A stretch of DNA of 64,000 nt from Arthrobacter sp. AFG20 (GCF_002892795.1 NZ_PJMC01000005.1:186001-250000), one strand, 5' to 3'; shown: positions 19,732 through 31,920, counted from the stretch's first letter. The notes: generated by a model not told the origin, from the sequence alone. Made by a program: numbers and translations.

Positions 19732-20069
19732 TGACCAAGCACAACCACCCCGGGAAAAACGAGCCTGGAACACCCGAACCGACGCCCGGTCCTGCCGCTG
19801 TACCCAGCGAGAATTCCGACGGCGGTTACAACGCTGGAATGGCCGTCTTTAGCTACATAATTGGCGGAATCATCGTCTGGAGTTTGATAGGGTGGGGACT
19901 GGATTATCTGTGGGGAACCCGCTGGATTGTGCTCGTAGGCGCTCTGCTTGGAGCTGCGGGAGGGTTCTATCTGTCCCATATGCACGGCCTCACCAGTTCA
20001 AGGAAAACAACTGGCGGGAACGGTGCAGCCAGCGGCCCGTCCGAGGACGGGAACAGTAATGCCAAATAA
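19731..20069 (+). CDS. AtpZ/AtpI family protein
   Basis: 112 residues. A Pro-rich hydrophilic N-terminus (1-35) precedes two membrane helices (MAVFSYIIGGIIVWSLIGWGL and WIVLVGALLGAAGGFYL) in the AtpZ/AtpI hairpin pattern with YLWGTRW between them. Such proteins accompany F-type ATP synthase operons and are implicated in assembly or Mg2+ handling. Start TGATG overlaps the previous gene. The operon therefore carries two small accessory membrane proteins in tandem before atpB. Confidence 0.78.
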   Translation: MTKHNHPGKNEPGTPEPTPGPAAVPSENSDGGYNAGMAVFSYIIGGIIVWSLIGWGLDYLWGTRWIVLVGALLGAAGGFYLSHMHGLTSSRKTTGGNGAASGPSEDGNSNAK

Positions 20070-20150
20070 TTTCACGAGGGGGAGGGCAAGCATGACGCGC
20101 GCCGGAACCTTACCAACGCCCAACGATGGACACTGCAGAGAGGAAACGCG

Positions 20151-20951
20151 TTGATCGCGCTTGCGCTCCCGGCCCAAAATTCAGGAGAGTTCACACCTCC
20201 CGGAATTGAAGAAATGCACCTGCCGGCAATCCTGCCGTGGGGTGCGGCAGACGGATTCTCCAAGCAGATGCTGCTGGTTATCCTGTCCGTCGTCATTATC
20301 GCCACATTCTTTGTGCTCGCTGCGCGGAAGCAGCAGCTCGTTCCCGGCAAGCTGCAGTTCGCAGGTGAGGCCGCCTACGGCTTCGTCCGCAACAGCATCG
20401 CCAAGGACATCATCGGCGGCAGGGACTTCATCAAGTATGTCCCGCTGCTGTTCAGCCTGTTCTTCTTCATCCTGGTGAACAACATCTACGGCGCCATCCC
20501 CGTGATCCAGCTCCCGAGCTTCTCGCACGTCGGCGGCGCCTACGTGCTGGCAGCCATCGTGTACGTCACCTGGATCGGCATCGGCATCAAGAAGAACGGC
20601 CTGCGCTACTTCAAGCTCGCTACCGTTCCCTCCGGTGTCCCGGTCTACATCCTCCCGATCGTCATTCCGATCGAGATCATCTCCAACTTCCTGGTCCGTC
20701 CGGTCACGCACAGCCTGCGTCTCTTCGCCACGATGCTGGCCGGCCACCTGATCGTCATGATTGCCGGATCGGGCATCGAATACCTCGTCATGCAGGAGAA
20801 CGTCCTCCTCAAGGGCACCTCTGTGCTGGTTCTCGCCGGCGCGATTGCCATGTACATGCTGGAAGCGCTGATCATGGCGCTGCAGGCGTACGTGTTCACA
20901 CTGCTGACTGCGATCTACATTGAAGGCGCACTCCACGCCGACAGCCACTAG
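20151..20951 (+). CDS. atpB: ATP synthase Fo subunit a
   Basis: 266 residues, five to six membrane helices. Forms the proton half-channels next to the c-ring. The essential arginine lies in RPVTHSLRLFATMLAGHLIV (about residues 185-204), and the last helix contains EALIMALQAYVFTLLTAIYIEGA. The TTG start at 20151 has AGAGAGGAA 8 nt upstream and no better ATG is in frame nearby; the next methionine is in EEMHLPAI. First structural gene of the operon. Confidence 0.95.
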   Translation: MIALALPAQNSGEFTPPGIEEMHLPAILPWGAADGFSKQMLLVILSVVIIATFFVLAARKQQLVPGKLQFAGEAAYGFVRNSIAKDIIGGRDFIKYVPLLFSLFFFILVNNIYGAIPVIQLPSFSHVGGAYVLAAIVYVTWIGIGIKKNGLRYFKLATVPSGVPVYILPIVIPIEIISNFLVRPVTHSLRLFATMLAGHLIVMIAGSGIEYLVMQENVLLKGTSVLVLAGAIAMYMLEALIMALQAYVFTLLTAIYIEGALHADSH

Positions 20952-21029
20952 GCACCCAAAACTTCCCCTCGTGGGGATGAAGCAACCCAAACAACCTGCC
21001 ATATACATGGCATCTTGAAAGGAAGAAAA

Positions 21030-21248
21030 ATGGAAGGCTCCATCAACGGCTCCCTCAACCTCATCGGCTACGGTCTCTCGGCCATCGGCGGTGGTATCGG
21101 TGTGGGTCTCGTGTTCGCTGCCTACATCAACGGTGTGGCACGTCAGCCGGAAGCCCAGCGCGTCCTGCAGCCGATCGCATTCCTCGGCCTTGCGCTGACT
21201 GAAGCCCTCGCCATCCTGGGCCTGGTCTTCGCTTTCGTTCTCAAGTAA
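21030..21248 (+). CDS. atpE: ATP synthase Fo subunit c
   Basis: 72 residues forming a two-helix hairpin. The first helix is glycine-rich ([17 protein letters not shown]), the loop is ARQPE, and the second helix carries the proton-binding glutamate in [14 protein letters not shown]. There is no sodium-binding Gln/Ser signature, so a proton-driven rotor is inferred. ATG 21030 with AAAGGAAG upstream; the TTG at 21015 is rejected because it would add a charged extension. Two small hairpins (CCCC-TCGT-GGGG and GCCAT-ATAC-ATGGC) lie in the 78-bp gap before it. Confidence 0.96.
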   Translation: MEGSINGSLNLIGYGLSAIGGGIGVGLVFAAYINGVARQPEAQRVLQPIAFLGLALTEALAILGLVFAFVLK

Positions 21249-21301
21249 ACCTTCAGAACCAAGCGAACATTCAGAACCGAGTAGATAAGGACGGGTGAAA
21301 T

Positions 21302-21859
21302 ATGAATCAGCTGATCATCTCAGCCGCCACCGAAGGCGCCGCGGCGGCTAACCCGCTCGTTCCCAATGTCTGGGAAATGGGCGTTGTCCTCGCCGGCTTT
21401 GCTGTCCTCTTTTTCATCGTGGTCAAGTTCGTTGTCCCGATGTTCGAGAAGACGTTCGCAGAGCGTGCCGAGGCTATCGAGGGCGGCATCGCCAAGGCTG
21501 AGAAGGCTCAGGCTGAGGCTTCTGCCGCACTCGAAGAGTACAAGCAGCAGCTCACTGATGCCCGTGCTGAGGCCAACCGTATCCGTGAGGAAGCGCGTGC
21601 CGAAGGCGCCCAGATCCTGGCGGAACTGAAGGAGAAGGCTGCAGCAGAGTCTGCACGCATCACCGCTCAGGCGCACGTGCAGATCGAATCCGAGCGCCAG
21701 GCGGCAGTTGTGTCGCTGCGGTCGGAGGTGGGCACTCTTGCCACCACGCTTGCGGGCCGCATCGTTGGGGAAACCCTCGAGGACGACGCACGTGCAGCAC
21801 GCGTTGTTGACCGCTTCCTGGCTGATCTGGAGACCCAGAACGCAGGTGTAGCTAAGTAA
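21302..21859 (+). CDS. atpF: ATP synthase Fo subunit b
   Basis: 185 residues. One N-terminal membrane helix (about 25-47, WEMGVVLAGFAVLFFIVVKFVVPMF) is followed by a long charged coiled coil (about 55-140) that forms the peripheral stalk, then a C-terminal delta-binding region. Start ATG 21302. The stop overlaps atpH (TAATG). Unlike mycobacteria there is no b-delta fusion: b and delta are separate genes. Confidence 0.95.
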   Translation: MNQLIISAATEGAAAANPLVPNVWEMGVVLAGFAVLFFIVVKFVVPMFEKTFAERAEAIEGGIAKAEKAQAEASAALEEYKQQLTDARAEANRIREEARAEGAQILAELKEKAAAESARITAQAHVQIESERQAAVVSLRSEVGTLATTLAGRIVGETLEDDARAARVVDRFLADLETQNAGVAK

Positions 21860-22686
21860 TGGCAGGTGTATCGAGCGAATCGCTGACCAAGGCGCTGACC
21901 GAGCTGGAGCCAAAGCTTCCGTTTGCATCGCTGCAGTTGGCAAAGGAACTTTTCGGGATCCTGGGAACGGTAGACAGCTCGGCCGGCCTGCGCCGCGCCC
22001 TGACTGACCCCTCCCGCAGCGGTGAGGAAAAGTCGGCGTTGATCAAGCAGCTCTTCAGCGGAAAAGTTTCCGCCGAAGCTGTGGACATCGCAGCCGGACT
22101 GGCCAGCTCACGCTGGGCATCGGCGCGAGACATCGGCGATGCACTCGAGACGCTTGCCGCAACGGTGGTCATCGCCGTTGCCGAAAACAAGTCGGCCGTT
22201 TCTGCCTCCGGTATCACCGGTTTGGAAGAGCTGGAGAATGACCTGTTCTCCTTCAACCAGGCCGTGGCTGCCAGCCACGAGGTGCAGCGTGCGCTTTCTG
22301 AACCGCAGGCCAGCGGCGCAGCGAAGACTGTCCTCGCCGAAAGGCTCGTTCCTTCCGCAAGTGAGGAAGCCAAGGTCCTGATCGGACAGGCAGTCGCGCA
22401 GCCCCGTGGCATCAAGGCAACCAGGCTCGTGAGCCGTTTCGCCGAGCTCGCCGCCAAGCGCCAGCAGCGCTGGATTGCGACGGTCAGCGTCATGCGTCCC
22501 CTGACGGAGACGCAGGCAAGCCGTCTGCAGCAGGGAATGAACTCCCTCTACGGACGCGAGCTGAAGGTCAACGTCAAGGTTGATCCCACGCTGATCGGCG
22601 GCATCCGGGTGCAGGTGGGGGACGAAGTGCTCGACGCTTCGGTCCTCACCCGCCTGAACGACCTCCAGCGCCAGCTGGCCGGCTAG
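21859..22686 (+). CDS. atpH: ATP synthase F1 subunit delta
   Basis: 275 residues, about 100 longer than E. coli delta but usual for actinobacteria. Links the peripheral stalk to the alpha subunits. The C-terminal OSCP/delta region shows QQRWIATVSVMRPLTETQASRLQQ and the conserved LKVNVKVDPTLIGGIRVQVGDEVLDASV. The start codon shares its A with the atpF stop, so the two are translationally coupled. Confidence 0.94.
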   Translation: MAGVSSESLTKALTELEPKLPFASLQLAKELFGILGTVDSSAGLRRALTDPSRSGEEKSALIKQLFSGKVSAEAVDIAAGLASSRWASARDIGDALETLAATVVIAVAENKSAVSASGITGLEELENDLFSFNQAVAASHEVQRALSEPQASGAAKTVLAERLVPSASEEAKVLIGQAVAQPRGIKATRLVSRFAELAAKRQQRWIATVSVMRPLTETQASRLQQGMNSLYGRELKVNVKVDPTLIGGIRVQVGDEVLDASVLTRLNDLQRQLAG

Positions 22687-22769
22687 CCGGACAAGCACAA
22701 CACAACTGATAGAAACCCCGGTCATCGTGAGCAACGATGATCACGAATACAGGAGAGCAGGGACTGCAG

Positions 22770-24407
<1,638 letters not shown>

Positions 24408-24418
24408 TTTCGCTGGCA

Positions 24419-24454
24419 GGGACTGCCGGAACCCTTCGGGGGTCCGGCAGTCCC
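24419..24454 (+). promoter_or_regulatory. UUCG-capped hairpin between atpA and atpG
   Basis: GGGACTGCCGGA (24419-24430) pairs perfectly with TCCGGCAGTCCC (24443-24454). After an A-G mismatch, CCC pairs with GGG around a TTCG loop, the very stable cUUCGg tetraloop. There is no T-run after it, so a simple terminator is unlikely; an mRNA-processing or 3'-protecting role within the operon is inferred. Confidence 0.7.
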
Positions 24455-24483
24455 GGCCATCGGGATCTTAGGAAAGGATAAGT

Positions 24484-26909
<2,426 letters not shown>

Positions 26910-26910
26910 T

Positions 26911-27195
26911 ATGGCTGAGCTTGAGGTTGAGATTGTCGCAGCGGACCACTTCGTGTGGTCCGGGGCGGCCAAGATGGTCAAGGCCCGCACCAGCGATGGT
27001 GAAATCGGAATCCTGCCCGGCCACTCGCCTGTGCTGGCGATTTTGGCCGAGGGACAGCTGGCAATCGAGCCGGTTTCCGGCGACCGCATTGTCGTAGATG
27101 TTGACGGCGGGTTCTTCTCTGTCGACAACAACCGCGTTGTAATTGTTGCTGACAACGCCCAACTGGGTGACGCGGCCACTGCGGGGATCCGATAG
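26911..27195 (+). CDS. atpC: ATP synthase F1 subunit epsilon, short form
   Basis: 94 residues. The beta-sandwich domain is complete (EIVAADHFVWSGAAKMVKARTSDGEIGILPGHSP, VDVDGGFFSVDNNRVVIVAD), ending soon after at ATAGIR. E. coli epsilon has about 138 residues and mycobacterial epsilon about 121; here the C-terminal two-helix domain that can lock the rotor is missing. Regulation by epsilon latching is therefore not expected. The reading frame is clean up to its TAG, so this looks natural rather than a frameshift. Confidence 0.94.
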   Translation: MAELEVEIVAADHFVWSGAAKMVKARTSDGEIGILPGHSPVLAILAEGQLAIEPVSGDRIVVDVDGGFFSVDNNRVVIVADNAQLGDAATAGIR

Positions 27196-27205
27196 CACAA
27201 CCCTG

Positions 27206-27637
27206 ATGGACGTTACTTCCTTTCCGTTCATCGCCATAGCAACCGTGCTTGCGGTGCTGATTTTTACACTGTGCCTGTTTGGGGTGCGCCGCTTCAACCT
27301 GCGGCGCGCCCTGGGCACGGTGGACGCCTCCATTCGTACGGCTGGAAAGAGCTGGCGGATGGGGGTTTGTCGTTATCAGGACAATGAGCTTGAGTGGTTC
27401 AAACTGCTGTCCCTGAGCGTCCGGCCCCGCCACCGCTTCAAACGGAGTTCCCTTGAGCTGCTGGGCCGGCGCCAACCCACAGAGGCGGAACTGGTCAAGG
27501 TGCAGCCCGATGTGGTGATCGTGGAGCTTCGGTACGAGGGGGAGGATGTCTTCCTGGCCATGAAGTTCGACGCCTACACAGGTTTGTCCTCGTGGCTTGA
27601 AGCCGGGCCGGTCATCGGCGTGGGGACCTGGCGCTGA
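27206..27637 (+). CDS. DUF2550 family membrane protein
   Basis: 143 residues. One N-terminal membrane helix (about 6-26, FIAIATVLAVLIFTLCLFGVRRF), then a cytoplasmic domain with DNELEWFKLLSLSVRPRHRFKRSSLELLGRRQPTEAE. This is the conserved protein that follows atpC in many actinobacteria; its function is unknown. ATG 27206 lies 10 bp after atpC, so it is part of the operon. The following 130 bp contain only the cspA terminator. Confidence 0.85.
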   Translation: MDVTSFPFIAIATVLAVLIFTLCLFGVRRFNLRRALGTVDASIRTAGKSWRMGVCRYQDNELEWFKLLSLSVRPRHRFKRSSLELLGRRQPTEAELVKVQPDVVIVELRYEGEDVFLAMKFDAYTGLSSWLEAGPVIGVGTWR

Positions 27638-27720
27638 GGGCTCCCGCACCGGCCTGACCTGGCAGGGCGCGCCAATGAGGCGGCGCAAATATTTCAAGAT
27701 CTGAAAACATTAGTGACACA

Positions 27721-27756
27721 AAAAATGATCCCCGGCACGGATGCCGAGGATCATTT
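27721..27756 (-). terminator. Rho-independent terminator of cspA
   Basis: AAATGATCC (27723-27731) pairs with GGATCATTT (27748-27756), extended by CGGCA/TGCCG around a 4-nt loop with one C-A mismatch. On the minus strand the stem is followed by a T-run, consistent with ending cspA; it may also serve the atp operon. Confidence 0.75.
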
Positions 27757-27769
27757 ATTTTGAGACAAA

Positions 27770-27973
27770 TTAGACGACGGTTACGCCCGTGGCCTGGGGG
27801 CCCTTGGCGCCCTGGCCGATTTCGAACTGAACGCGCTGGTTCTCGTCGAGGGTCTTGAAACCACCGGTCTGGATCTCGGAGTAGTGAACGAAGACATCGC
27901 CATCGGAGTCGTCCGGGGTGATGAAGCCGAAGCCCTTTTCAGCGTTGAACCACTTGACGGTTCCCTGTGCCAT
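27770..27973 (-). CDS. cspA: Cold-shock protein (CspA family)
   Basis: 67 residues, a single cold-shock domain that binds single-stranded RNA and DNA. RNP1 is KGFGFI and RNP2 is VFVHY. The start [18 protein letters not shown] is typical of actinobacterial CspA. The Shine-Dalgarno AGGAG lies 6 nt upstream of ATG 27973. A 296-bp gap lies upstream, suggesting a long structured 5' UTR as in other cold-shock genes, and a clear terminator follows. Confidence 0.97.
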   Translation of the reverse strand: MAQGTVKWFNAEKGFGFITPDDSDGDVFVHYSEIQTGGFKTLDENQRVQFEIGQGAKGPQATGVTVV

Positions 27974-28094
27974 TTATTTCTCCTCAGTATGGAACTTTAT
28001 AAGGCCAGCACACCTCGTACTGGTCTTGGTTACTCCGCGAGAAGAATCCTGGCCTGCACCCCCGATAACCGGAATTGCGTTGCAGGAGCTTCGC

Positions 28095-28116
28095 GCTCGC
28101 AACATGTCTTGCGAGC
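28095..28116 (-). promoter_or_regulatory. Hairpin in the putative cspA 5' UTR
   Basis: GCTCGCAA (28095-28102) and TTGCGAGC (28109-28116) form a perfect 8-bp stem with a 6-nt loop about 120 nt before the cspA start. TTGACC boxes occur further upstream on the minus strand (around 28170-28185) but no convincing -10 is paired with them. Whether this lies in the UTR depends on the unmapped start site. The remainder of 27974-28269 shows nothing else. Confidence 0.35.
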
Positions 28117-28269
28117 ATGAAAAACACCTACACAAAGACTGATACAAGAATTTCATGGGCAAACCGTCTGGTCAACGGTCAAAACGCGAATTACGCCAAA
28201 TTTTGGGCAAATCCCGAGTAAACGCCTGATCACCCATTCCGTTACGGCCCCGCCGCTTGGAAAGTACGG

Positions 28270-28965
28270 TCAGAAGAGCCGTGACTCGACGTCGTCAACG
28301 CCCCGCATGGCGTCGTAATCCAGGGTCACGCAGTCAATGCCGCGGTCCATGGCGAGCACCCTGGCTTGCGGTTTGATCTGCTGGGCGGCGAAGATGCCGC
28401 GCACCGGTGCCAGCAGGGGATCGCGGTTGAGCAGTTCAAGGTACCGCGTCAGCTGCTCCACGCCGTCGATGTCCCCGCGGCGTTTCAGTTCAATGGCCAC
28501 CGTGGCGCCGCCGGCATCCCGGGCAAGGATGTCCACTGGCCCGATGGCGGTAAAGTACTCCCGCCGGATCAGGGAGAACCCCTCCCCGAGGGTTTCGATC
28601 TGGTCGGCGAGGAGCCGCTGCAGGTCGGCCTCGACGCCGTCCTTGATCAGGCCGGGGTCCTGTCCCAGTTCGTGGGAGCTGTCGTGAAGCTGTTCATGGA
28701 TGTTGATGATGAGCCTGTCGTCCGTCTTGGCCGACTGGACTGTCCACTGCTCGACGACGCCAACTTCGACGTCGGCGTCCTCCGGGGAGGTGACGCGGAG
28801 AACGGCGGGCGGGCTCATCCAGTTCAGCGGCTTGTAGGAGCCGCCGTCGGAGTGCACCAGGACCGAACCGTCGGCCTTCACCAGCAGGAGCCGGGTGGCG
28901 AGGGGGAGATGGGCTTTGAGCCGGCCAACATAATCAACGGAGCAACGGGCTATGACGAGACGCAC
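28270..28965 (-). CDS. nucS: Mismatch-specific endonuclease NucS (EndoMS)
   Basis: 231 residues. In actinobacteria lacking MutS/MutL, NucS cuts both strands at mismatches and sets mutation rate. The N-terminal DNA-binding domain covers about 1-105; the RecB-like nuclease core has VDILARD and the ELK motif in [27 protein letters not shown]. The C-terminus ends DDVESRLF, resembling the sliding-clamp-binding tail. GTG start, 7 nt after TATGGT. Located just downstream of the atp operon, as in mycobacteria. Confidence 0.95.
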   Translation of the reverse strand: MRLVIARCSVDYVGRLKAHLPLATRLLLVKADGSVLVHSDGGSYKPLNWMSPPAVLRVTSPEDADVEVGVVEQWTVQSAKTDDRLIINIHEQLHDSSHELGQDPGLIKDGVEADLQRLLADQIETLGEGFSLIRREYFTAIGPVDILARDAGGATVAIELKRRGDIDGVEQLTRYLELLNRDPLLAPVRGIFAAQQIKPQARVLAMDRGIDCVTLDYDAMRGVDDVESRLF

Positions 28966-28972
28966 GCCCTAC

Positions 28973-28978
28973 ACCATA
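28973..28978 (-). promoter_or_regulatory. -10 hexamer for nucS (leaderless)
   Basis: TATGGT on the minus strand ends 7 nt before GTG 28965. Confidence 0.45.
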
Positions 28979-29103
28979 CCTTCTCTGCAGAGCCTTCCCT
29001 GCTGCGCCTTCTCTGCAGTGGCCGCCAGGGGCGGGACCCTGGCGGCCAGTAGCCCAGTGTCATGCGGGTGAGGGCAGGGGATCGGCTAAGGCAGAATGGA
29101 GGC

Positions 29104-29460
29104 ATGCCCCGCTCCAACCGTCCCCGCCGCCCCAAAGCCGGGCGCGGTGCGGCCGGAAACACCCCGGGCGGAGGAAAGCACGGCGGAGGTCCCGCCCCGG
29201 AACTTGACCTGGAGCGGGCCCGCGCGGGAATCGCCCGCCGGGAAAGCGCGCCCGACGGCGACTGGATGGTGCGTTCCATCACGGCGCGCAAGGCCGAGAA
29301 GACGTACATCTGCCCGGGCTGCTCCACCGCTGTACTGCCCGGAATCGCCCACCTTGTGGTCTGGGCGGACGACCACCTGTTCGGAGCTGCCGTGGGGCTG
29401 GCCGAGCGGCGCCACTGGCACAGCAACTGCTGGACGTCCCGTAACTTCCGGTACCGGTAA
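29104..29460 (+). CDS. Conserved hypothetical protein, possible zinc-binding
   Basis: 118 residues, not assigned to a named family. An Arg/Pro/Gly-rich basic N-terminus (1-50) precedes a compact domain with ICPGC, GIAHLVVWADDHLFG, ERRHWHSNCW and RNFRYR. The CxxC plus His/Cys cluster suggests a metal site related to HNH-type or zinc-ribbon folds; this is inference. It is divergent from nucS. ATG 29104 follows GGAGGC directly, which is too close for a normal ribosome site; CAGAAT lies 6 nt upstream, so it may be leaderless. Confidence 0.72.
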   Translation: MPRSNRPRRPKAGRGAAGNTPGGGKHGGGPAPELDLERARAGIARRESAPDGDWMVRSITARKAEKTYICPGCSTAVLPGIAHLVVWADDHLFGAAVGLAERRHWHSNCWTSRNFRYR

Positions 29461-29499
29461 CGCCCGGTGACCGGTGTCGGGAGCAACCCGGCCGGAAGA

Positions 29500-29505
29500 T
29501 AAGCT
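29500..29505 (+). promoter_or_regulatory. -10 hexamer for the 29513 hydrolase (leaderless)
   Basis: TAAGCT ends 7 nt before ATG 29513. No Shine-Dalgarno is present. Confidence 0.45.
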
Positions 29506-29512
29506 GGTGCGC

Positions 29513-30313
29513 ATGACTTTTGACCCGGCGTCGTACGTTTTCAGCCAGCCATCAGCAGCCACCGCGATCCGCGCCTCCACGGTGCTTCCCGCCCGGCGCG
29601 AAAACATCGAAATCCGCACCGAGGACGGCCACACGCTGGTGGGCGAACTGGCCCTGCCGGAATCGGGTCCGGTCGCAGCCACGCTGATCACCCTCCACCC
29701 GCTGCCCACGCACGGCGGTTTCATGGATTCCCACGTGTACCGCAAGGCCTCCTACCGGCTGCCGGCGCTGGCCGGGGTGGCCGTACTGCGCTTCAATACC
29801 CGGGGCACGTCCTCGCCGCGCGGAACCAGCGACGGAGCGTTTGAAGAGGGCATCGGCGAGCGGTACGACGTGGAGGCGGCGGTGCGCTTCGCCGTCGAGC
29901 GGGGACTGCCCAACCGCTGGCTCGTGGGCTGGTCCTTCGGCACCGAACTCGCCCTCATGTACGGCGCCGTGGAACCGGTGGCCTCCCAGGTGGAGGGCGC
30001 AGTGCTGCTGTCCCCGCCGCTGCACCGCGCCACCGACGAGCACCTGCTGCTTTGGGCGGCCGCCGGCAAGCCGCTGACCGTCCTGGTGCCCGAGCACGAC
30101 GACTACCTCCGGCCCGCCGCCGCAGAGGCCCGGTTCGGCCTTGTGCCCCAGGCCAGGGTGGTGGGGGTCGACGGCGCCAAGCACCTTTGGGTGGGGGAGA
30201 AGCAGGCGGCCCGGGTGCTGAATGAGATCGTGGATGTCGTTACGCGCGACGGCGCGGGAGCCGATGGCCTGCCGCAGGAATGGGAAGGGCCGGTGGCCGC
30301 CGCCGCCGTCTAG
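29513..30313 (+). CDS. Alpha/beta hydrolase
   Basis: 266 residues. Nucleophile elbow GWSFG (LVGWSFGTELALMYG), oxyanion region HPLPTHGGFMDSHVY, FNTRGTSSPRG, acid loop LVPEHDDYLRP, and catalytic histidine in GAKHLWVGE. This pattern resembles the YfaP/dienelactone-like group that acts on small esters; the substrate is unknown. ATG 29513 is preferred to the upstream GTG 29474 because a TAAGCT hexamer lies 7 nt before it. It converges on the PerM-like gene across a tandem repeat that contains its stop codon. Confidence 0.85.
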   Translation: MTFDPASYVFSQPSAATAIRASTVLPARRENIEIRTEDGHTLVGELALPESGPVAATLITLHPLPTHGGFMDSHVYRKASYRLPALAGVAVLRFNTRGTSSPRGTSDGAFEEGIGERYDVEAAVRFAVERGLPNRWLVGWSFGTELALMYGAVEPVASQVEGAVLLSPPLHRATDEHLLLWAAAGKPLTVLVPEHDDYLRPAAAEARFGLVPQARVVGVDGAKHLWVGEKQAARVLNEIVDVVTRDGAGADGLPQEWEGPVAAAAV

Positions 30314-30375
30314 TGCTTGCCTGCGTCTGGTGCTTGCCTGCGTCTAGTGCTTGCCTGCGTCTAGTGCTTGTCCTG
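30308..30375. repeat. 17-bp tandem repeat over a convergent stop-codon junction
   Basis: Units GTCTAGTGCTTGCCTGC at 30308-30324, 30325-30341 (one change, CTGG) and 30342-30358, then a partial unit from 30359. The first unit holds the TAG of the hydrolase and the last holds the TAG of the minus-strand transporter at 30361-30363. Confidence 0.92.
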
Positions 30376-31728
30376 GCGGACGATGTAGATCTCCTTGATG
30401 AGCAGCAGGATGGCGGCCGCCGTCGGGATGGCAATGAGCGCCCCCAGGACGCCGAGCAGGCTGCCTCCTGCGATCACCGAGATGACGGCAACGGCGCCGG
30501 GCACCGCCACGGCTTTCTGCATGATGCGCGGTGAGATGAAGTACGCCTCAAACTGCAGGTAGGCGAAGTAGCAGATGGCGTAGGCCAGGGCTGACTGCCA
30601 GCCCAGCGTGAGCGTGATCAGGATGACCACCACGCCGGCGATCAGCCCGCCCACCAGGGGGATGAAGGCCAGCAGCGCCACGACGAACGTCAGCAGCACG
30701 GCGAACGGCACGCCGATGATGGACATGACGATGAAGGCAAAGGTGGCATTCAGGAGGGCGACCACCGCCTGGCCGATGACGTAGTTGCCCACGGAGCGGC
30801 TGATTTCCTCGGACAGCGCCTCGACCCGTCCCCGCCGGGACCGCGGTGCCAGCCGGTAGCCCCACTTTTTCATTGCGGGCAGGGCGGCGAGGAAGTAAAG
30901 GCTGAGCACCAGCACGATCAGGGTGCCGAAGAGGCCGTTGGCCACGGTCGAACCGAAGCCGACGACGCCGCCGAAGATGCCGCTCATCGCCTCCGGGTTC
31001 TTAACGAACTTGTCCAGTTCCTCCGTGATGCGGTCGCGCACGCCGAACTGGTTGTCCACTGTCCGGAAGAAATCCGAGTTGATGAAGTCGCGCACCCACA
31101 CCGGGGCCTGCTGCACGAGCTCGGTGACCTGCTCCACGATCGTGGGGATGAGCGTGGCAAAGAAGCCGACGACGGCGAGCATCAGCACGGAGACCGACAC
31201 GAGGATGCCGGCGGGTCGGGGAATCTTCCGGCCCTCCAGCCAGCGCACCACCGGGTCCAGGCCGAGGGCGATGAAGAGGGCAGCGACGATCCAGAGCAGG
31301 AGCTGGGTGGTGTGGGAGCCGATCCAGTAGACCAGGAGGGCCAGGCCGACGCCCACGGTGCCCATGAATCCCAGGTACAGCGGGTGCTGGGCCGAGATGC
31401 GGGGCCCGGGGGACCCGAAACGCTCGGTGGCCGCGGGTTCGCCGGCGTCTTCCGTCACGAAGTTGTCGGGATGCTCCGGCGGGAATTCAAACCGGAGCCT
31501 CGGCTGGGCGCCGGGGATCGGCTGGCGCAGGCGTCTCAGCACGGCACCCAGGGCGGCGGGACCGCTCTTCGTCCTTAACGGCTTATGGTGCGGGGCGGGC
31601 TGTGGCGCGGTGCTGTGGTCTGCCGCATGGTGTGCACCAGTGTCCTGTGGCGCCGGCAGGCTCTGGGGGGAGTCGGCGTCGGGCAGATCTTCGGGGCCGC
31701 GCATGGACGGATCCGTGTGTTCAGTCAC
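30361..31728 (-). CDS. AI-2E family (PerM-type) transporter
   Basis: 455 residues. A long hydrophilic N-terminus (1-115, Pro/His-rich) precedes about eight membrane helices with the family arrangement: GLALLVYWIGSHTTQLLLWIVAALFIALGLDPVVRWLE, a soluble loop about 200-255, then ISRSVGNYVIGQAVVALLNATF, FIPLVGGLIAGVVVILITLTLGW, AYFISPRIMQKAVAVPG and a C-terminal pair. Family members export autoinducer-2 or act as Na+/H+ antiporters; the substrate here is unknown. GTG start without a visible Shine-Dalgarno. Confidence 0.9.
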   Translation of the reverse strand: MTEHTDPSMRGPEDLPDADSPQSLPAPQDTGAHHAADHSTAPQPAPHHKPLRTKSGPAALGAVLRRLRQPIPGAQPRLRFEFPPEHPDNFVTEDAGEPAATERFGSPGPRISAQHPLYLGFMGTVGVGLALLVYWIGSHTTQLLLWIVAALFIALGLDPVVRWLEGRKIPRPAGILVSVSVLMLAVVGFFATLIPTIVEQVTELVQQAPVWVRDFINSDFFRTVDNQFGVRDRITEELDKFVKNPEAMSGIFGGVVGFGSTVANGLFGTLIVLVLSLYFLAALPAMKKWGYRLAPRSRRGRVEALSEEISRSVGNYVIGQAVVALLNATFAFIVMSIIGVPFAVLLTFVVALLAFIPLVGGLIAGVVVILITLTLGWQSALAYAICYFAYLQFEAYFISPRIMQKAVAVPGAVAVISVIAGGSLLGVLGALIAIPTAAAILLLIKEIYIVRQDKH

Positions 31729-31882
31729 TGCTTTTTGATGCCTTTACCGTGCGTGGCGCCGCGGCTGCGGGCCGGATGTGATGATCATCGCAAACACTAT
31801 CAGCAGCCTTGTGAATAGCCGGGCGCGCGGCGTTTCGCTGGACCGGCAGCCGGGGCCCTAATGCCCCCGATCCGGCCTATTG

Positions 31883-31898
31883 GTAACAAAACGGTTAC
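31883..31898. promoter_or_regulatory. Inverted repeat GTAAC-N6-GTTAC upstream of 31921
   Basis: GTAAC at 31883-31887 and GTTAC at 31894-31898 lie 22 bp before the start of the 584-residue membrane protein. The spacing resembles response-regulator sites of the MtrA/GlnR type, which use GTnAC half-sites about 11 bp apart. This is inference only. Confidence 0.35.
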
Positions 31899-31920
31899 TA
31901 TTGGAGGTAAACCCCCGCTG

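Noticed and set aside
24419..24454. Rho-independent terminator ending the atp operon after atpA
   Set aside because: No T-run follows and the remaining F1 genes continue in the same direction, so a full stop there is implausible.
28270..28965. RecB-family nuclease of a defence system
   Set aside because: The domain order and C-terminal clamp-like tail fit NucS mismatch repair, and no defence partner genes are adjacent.
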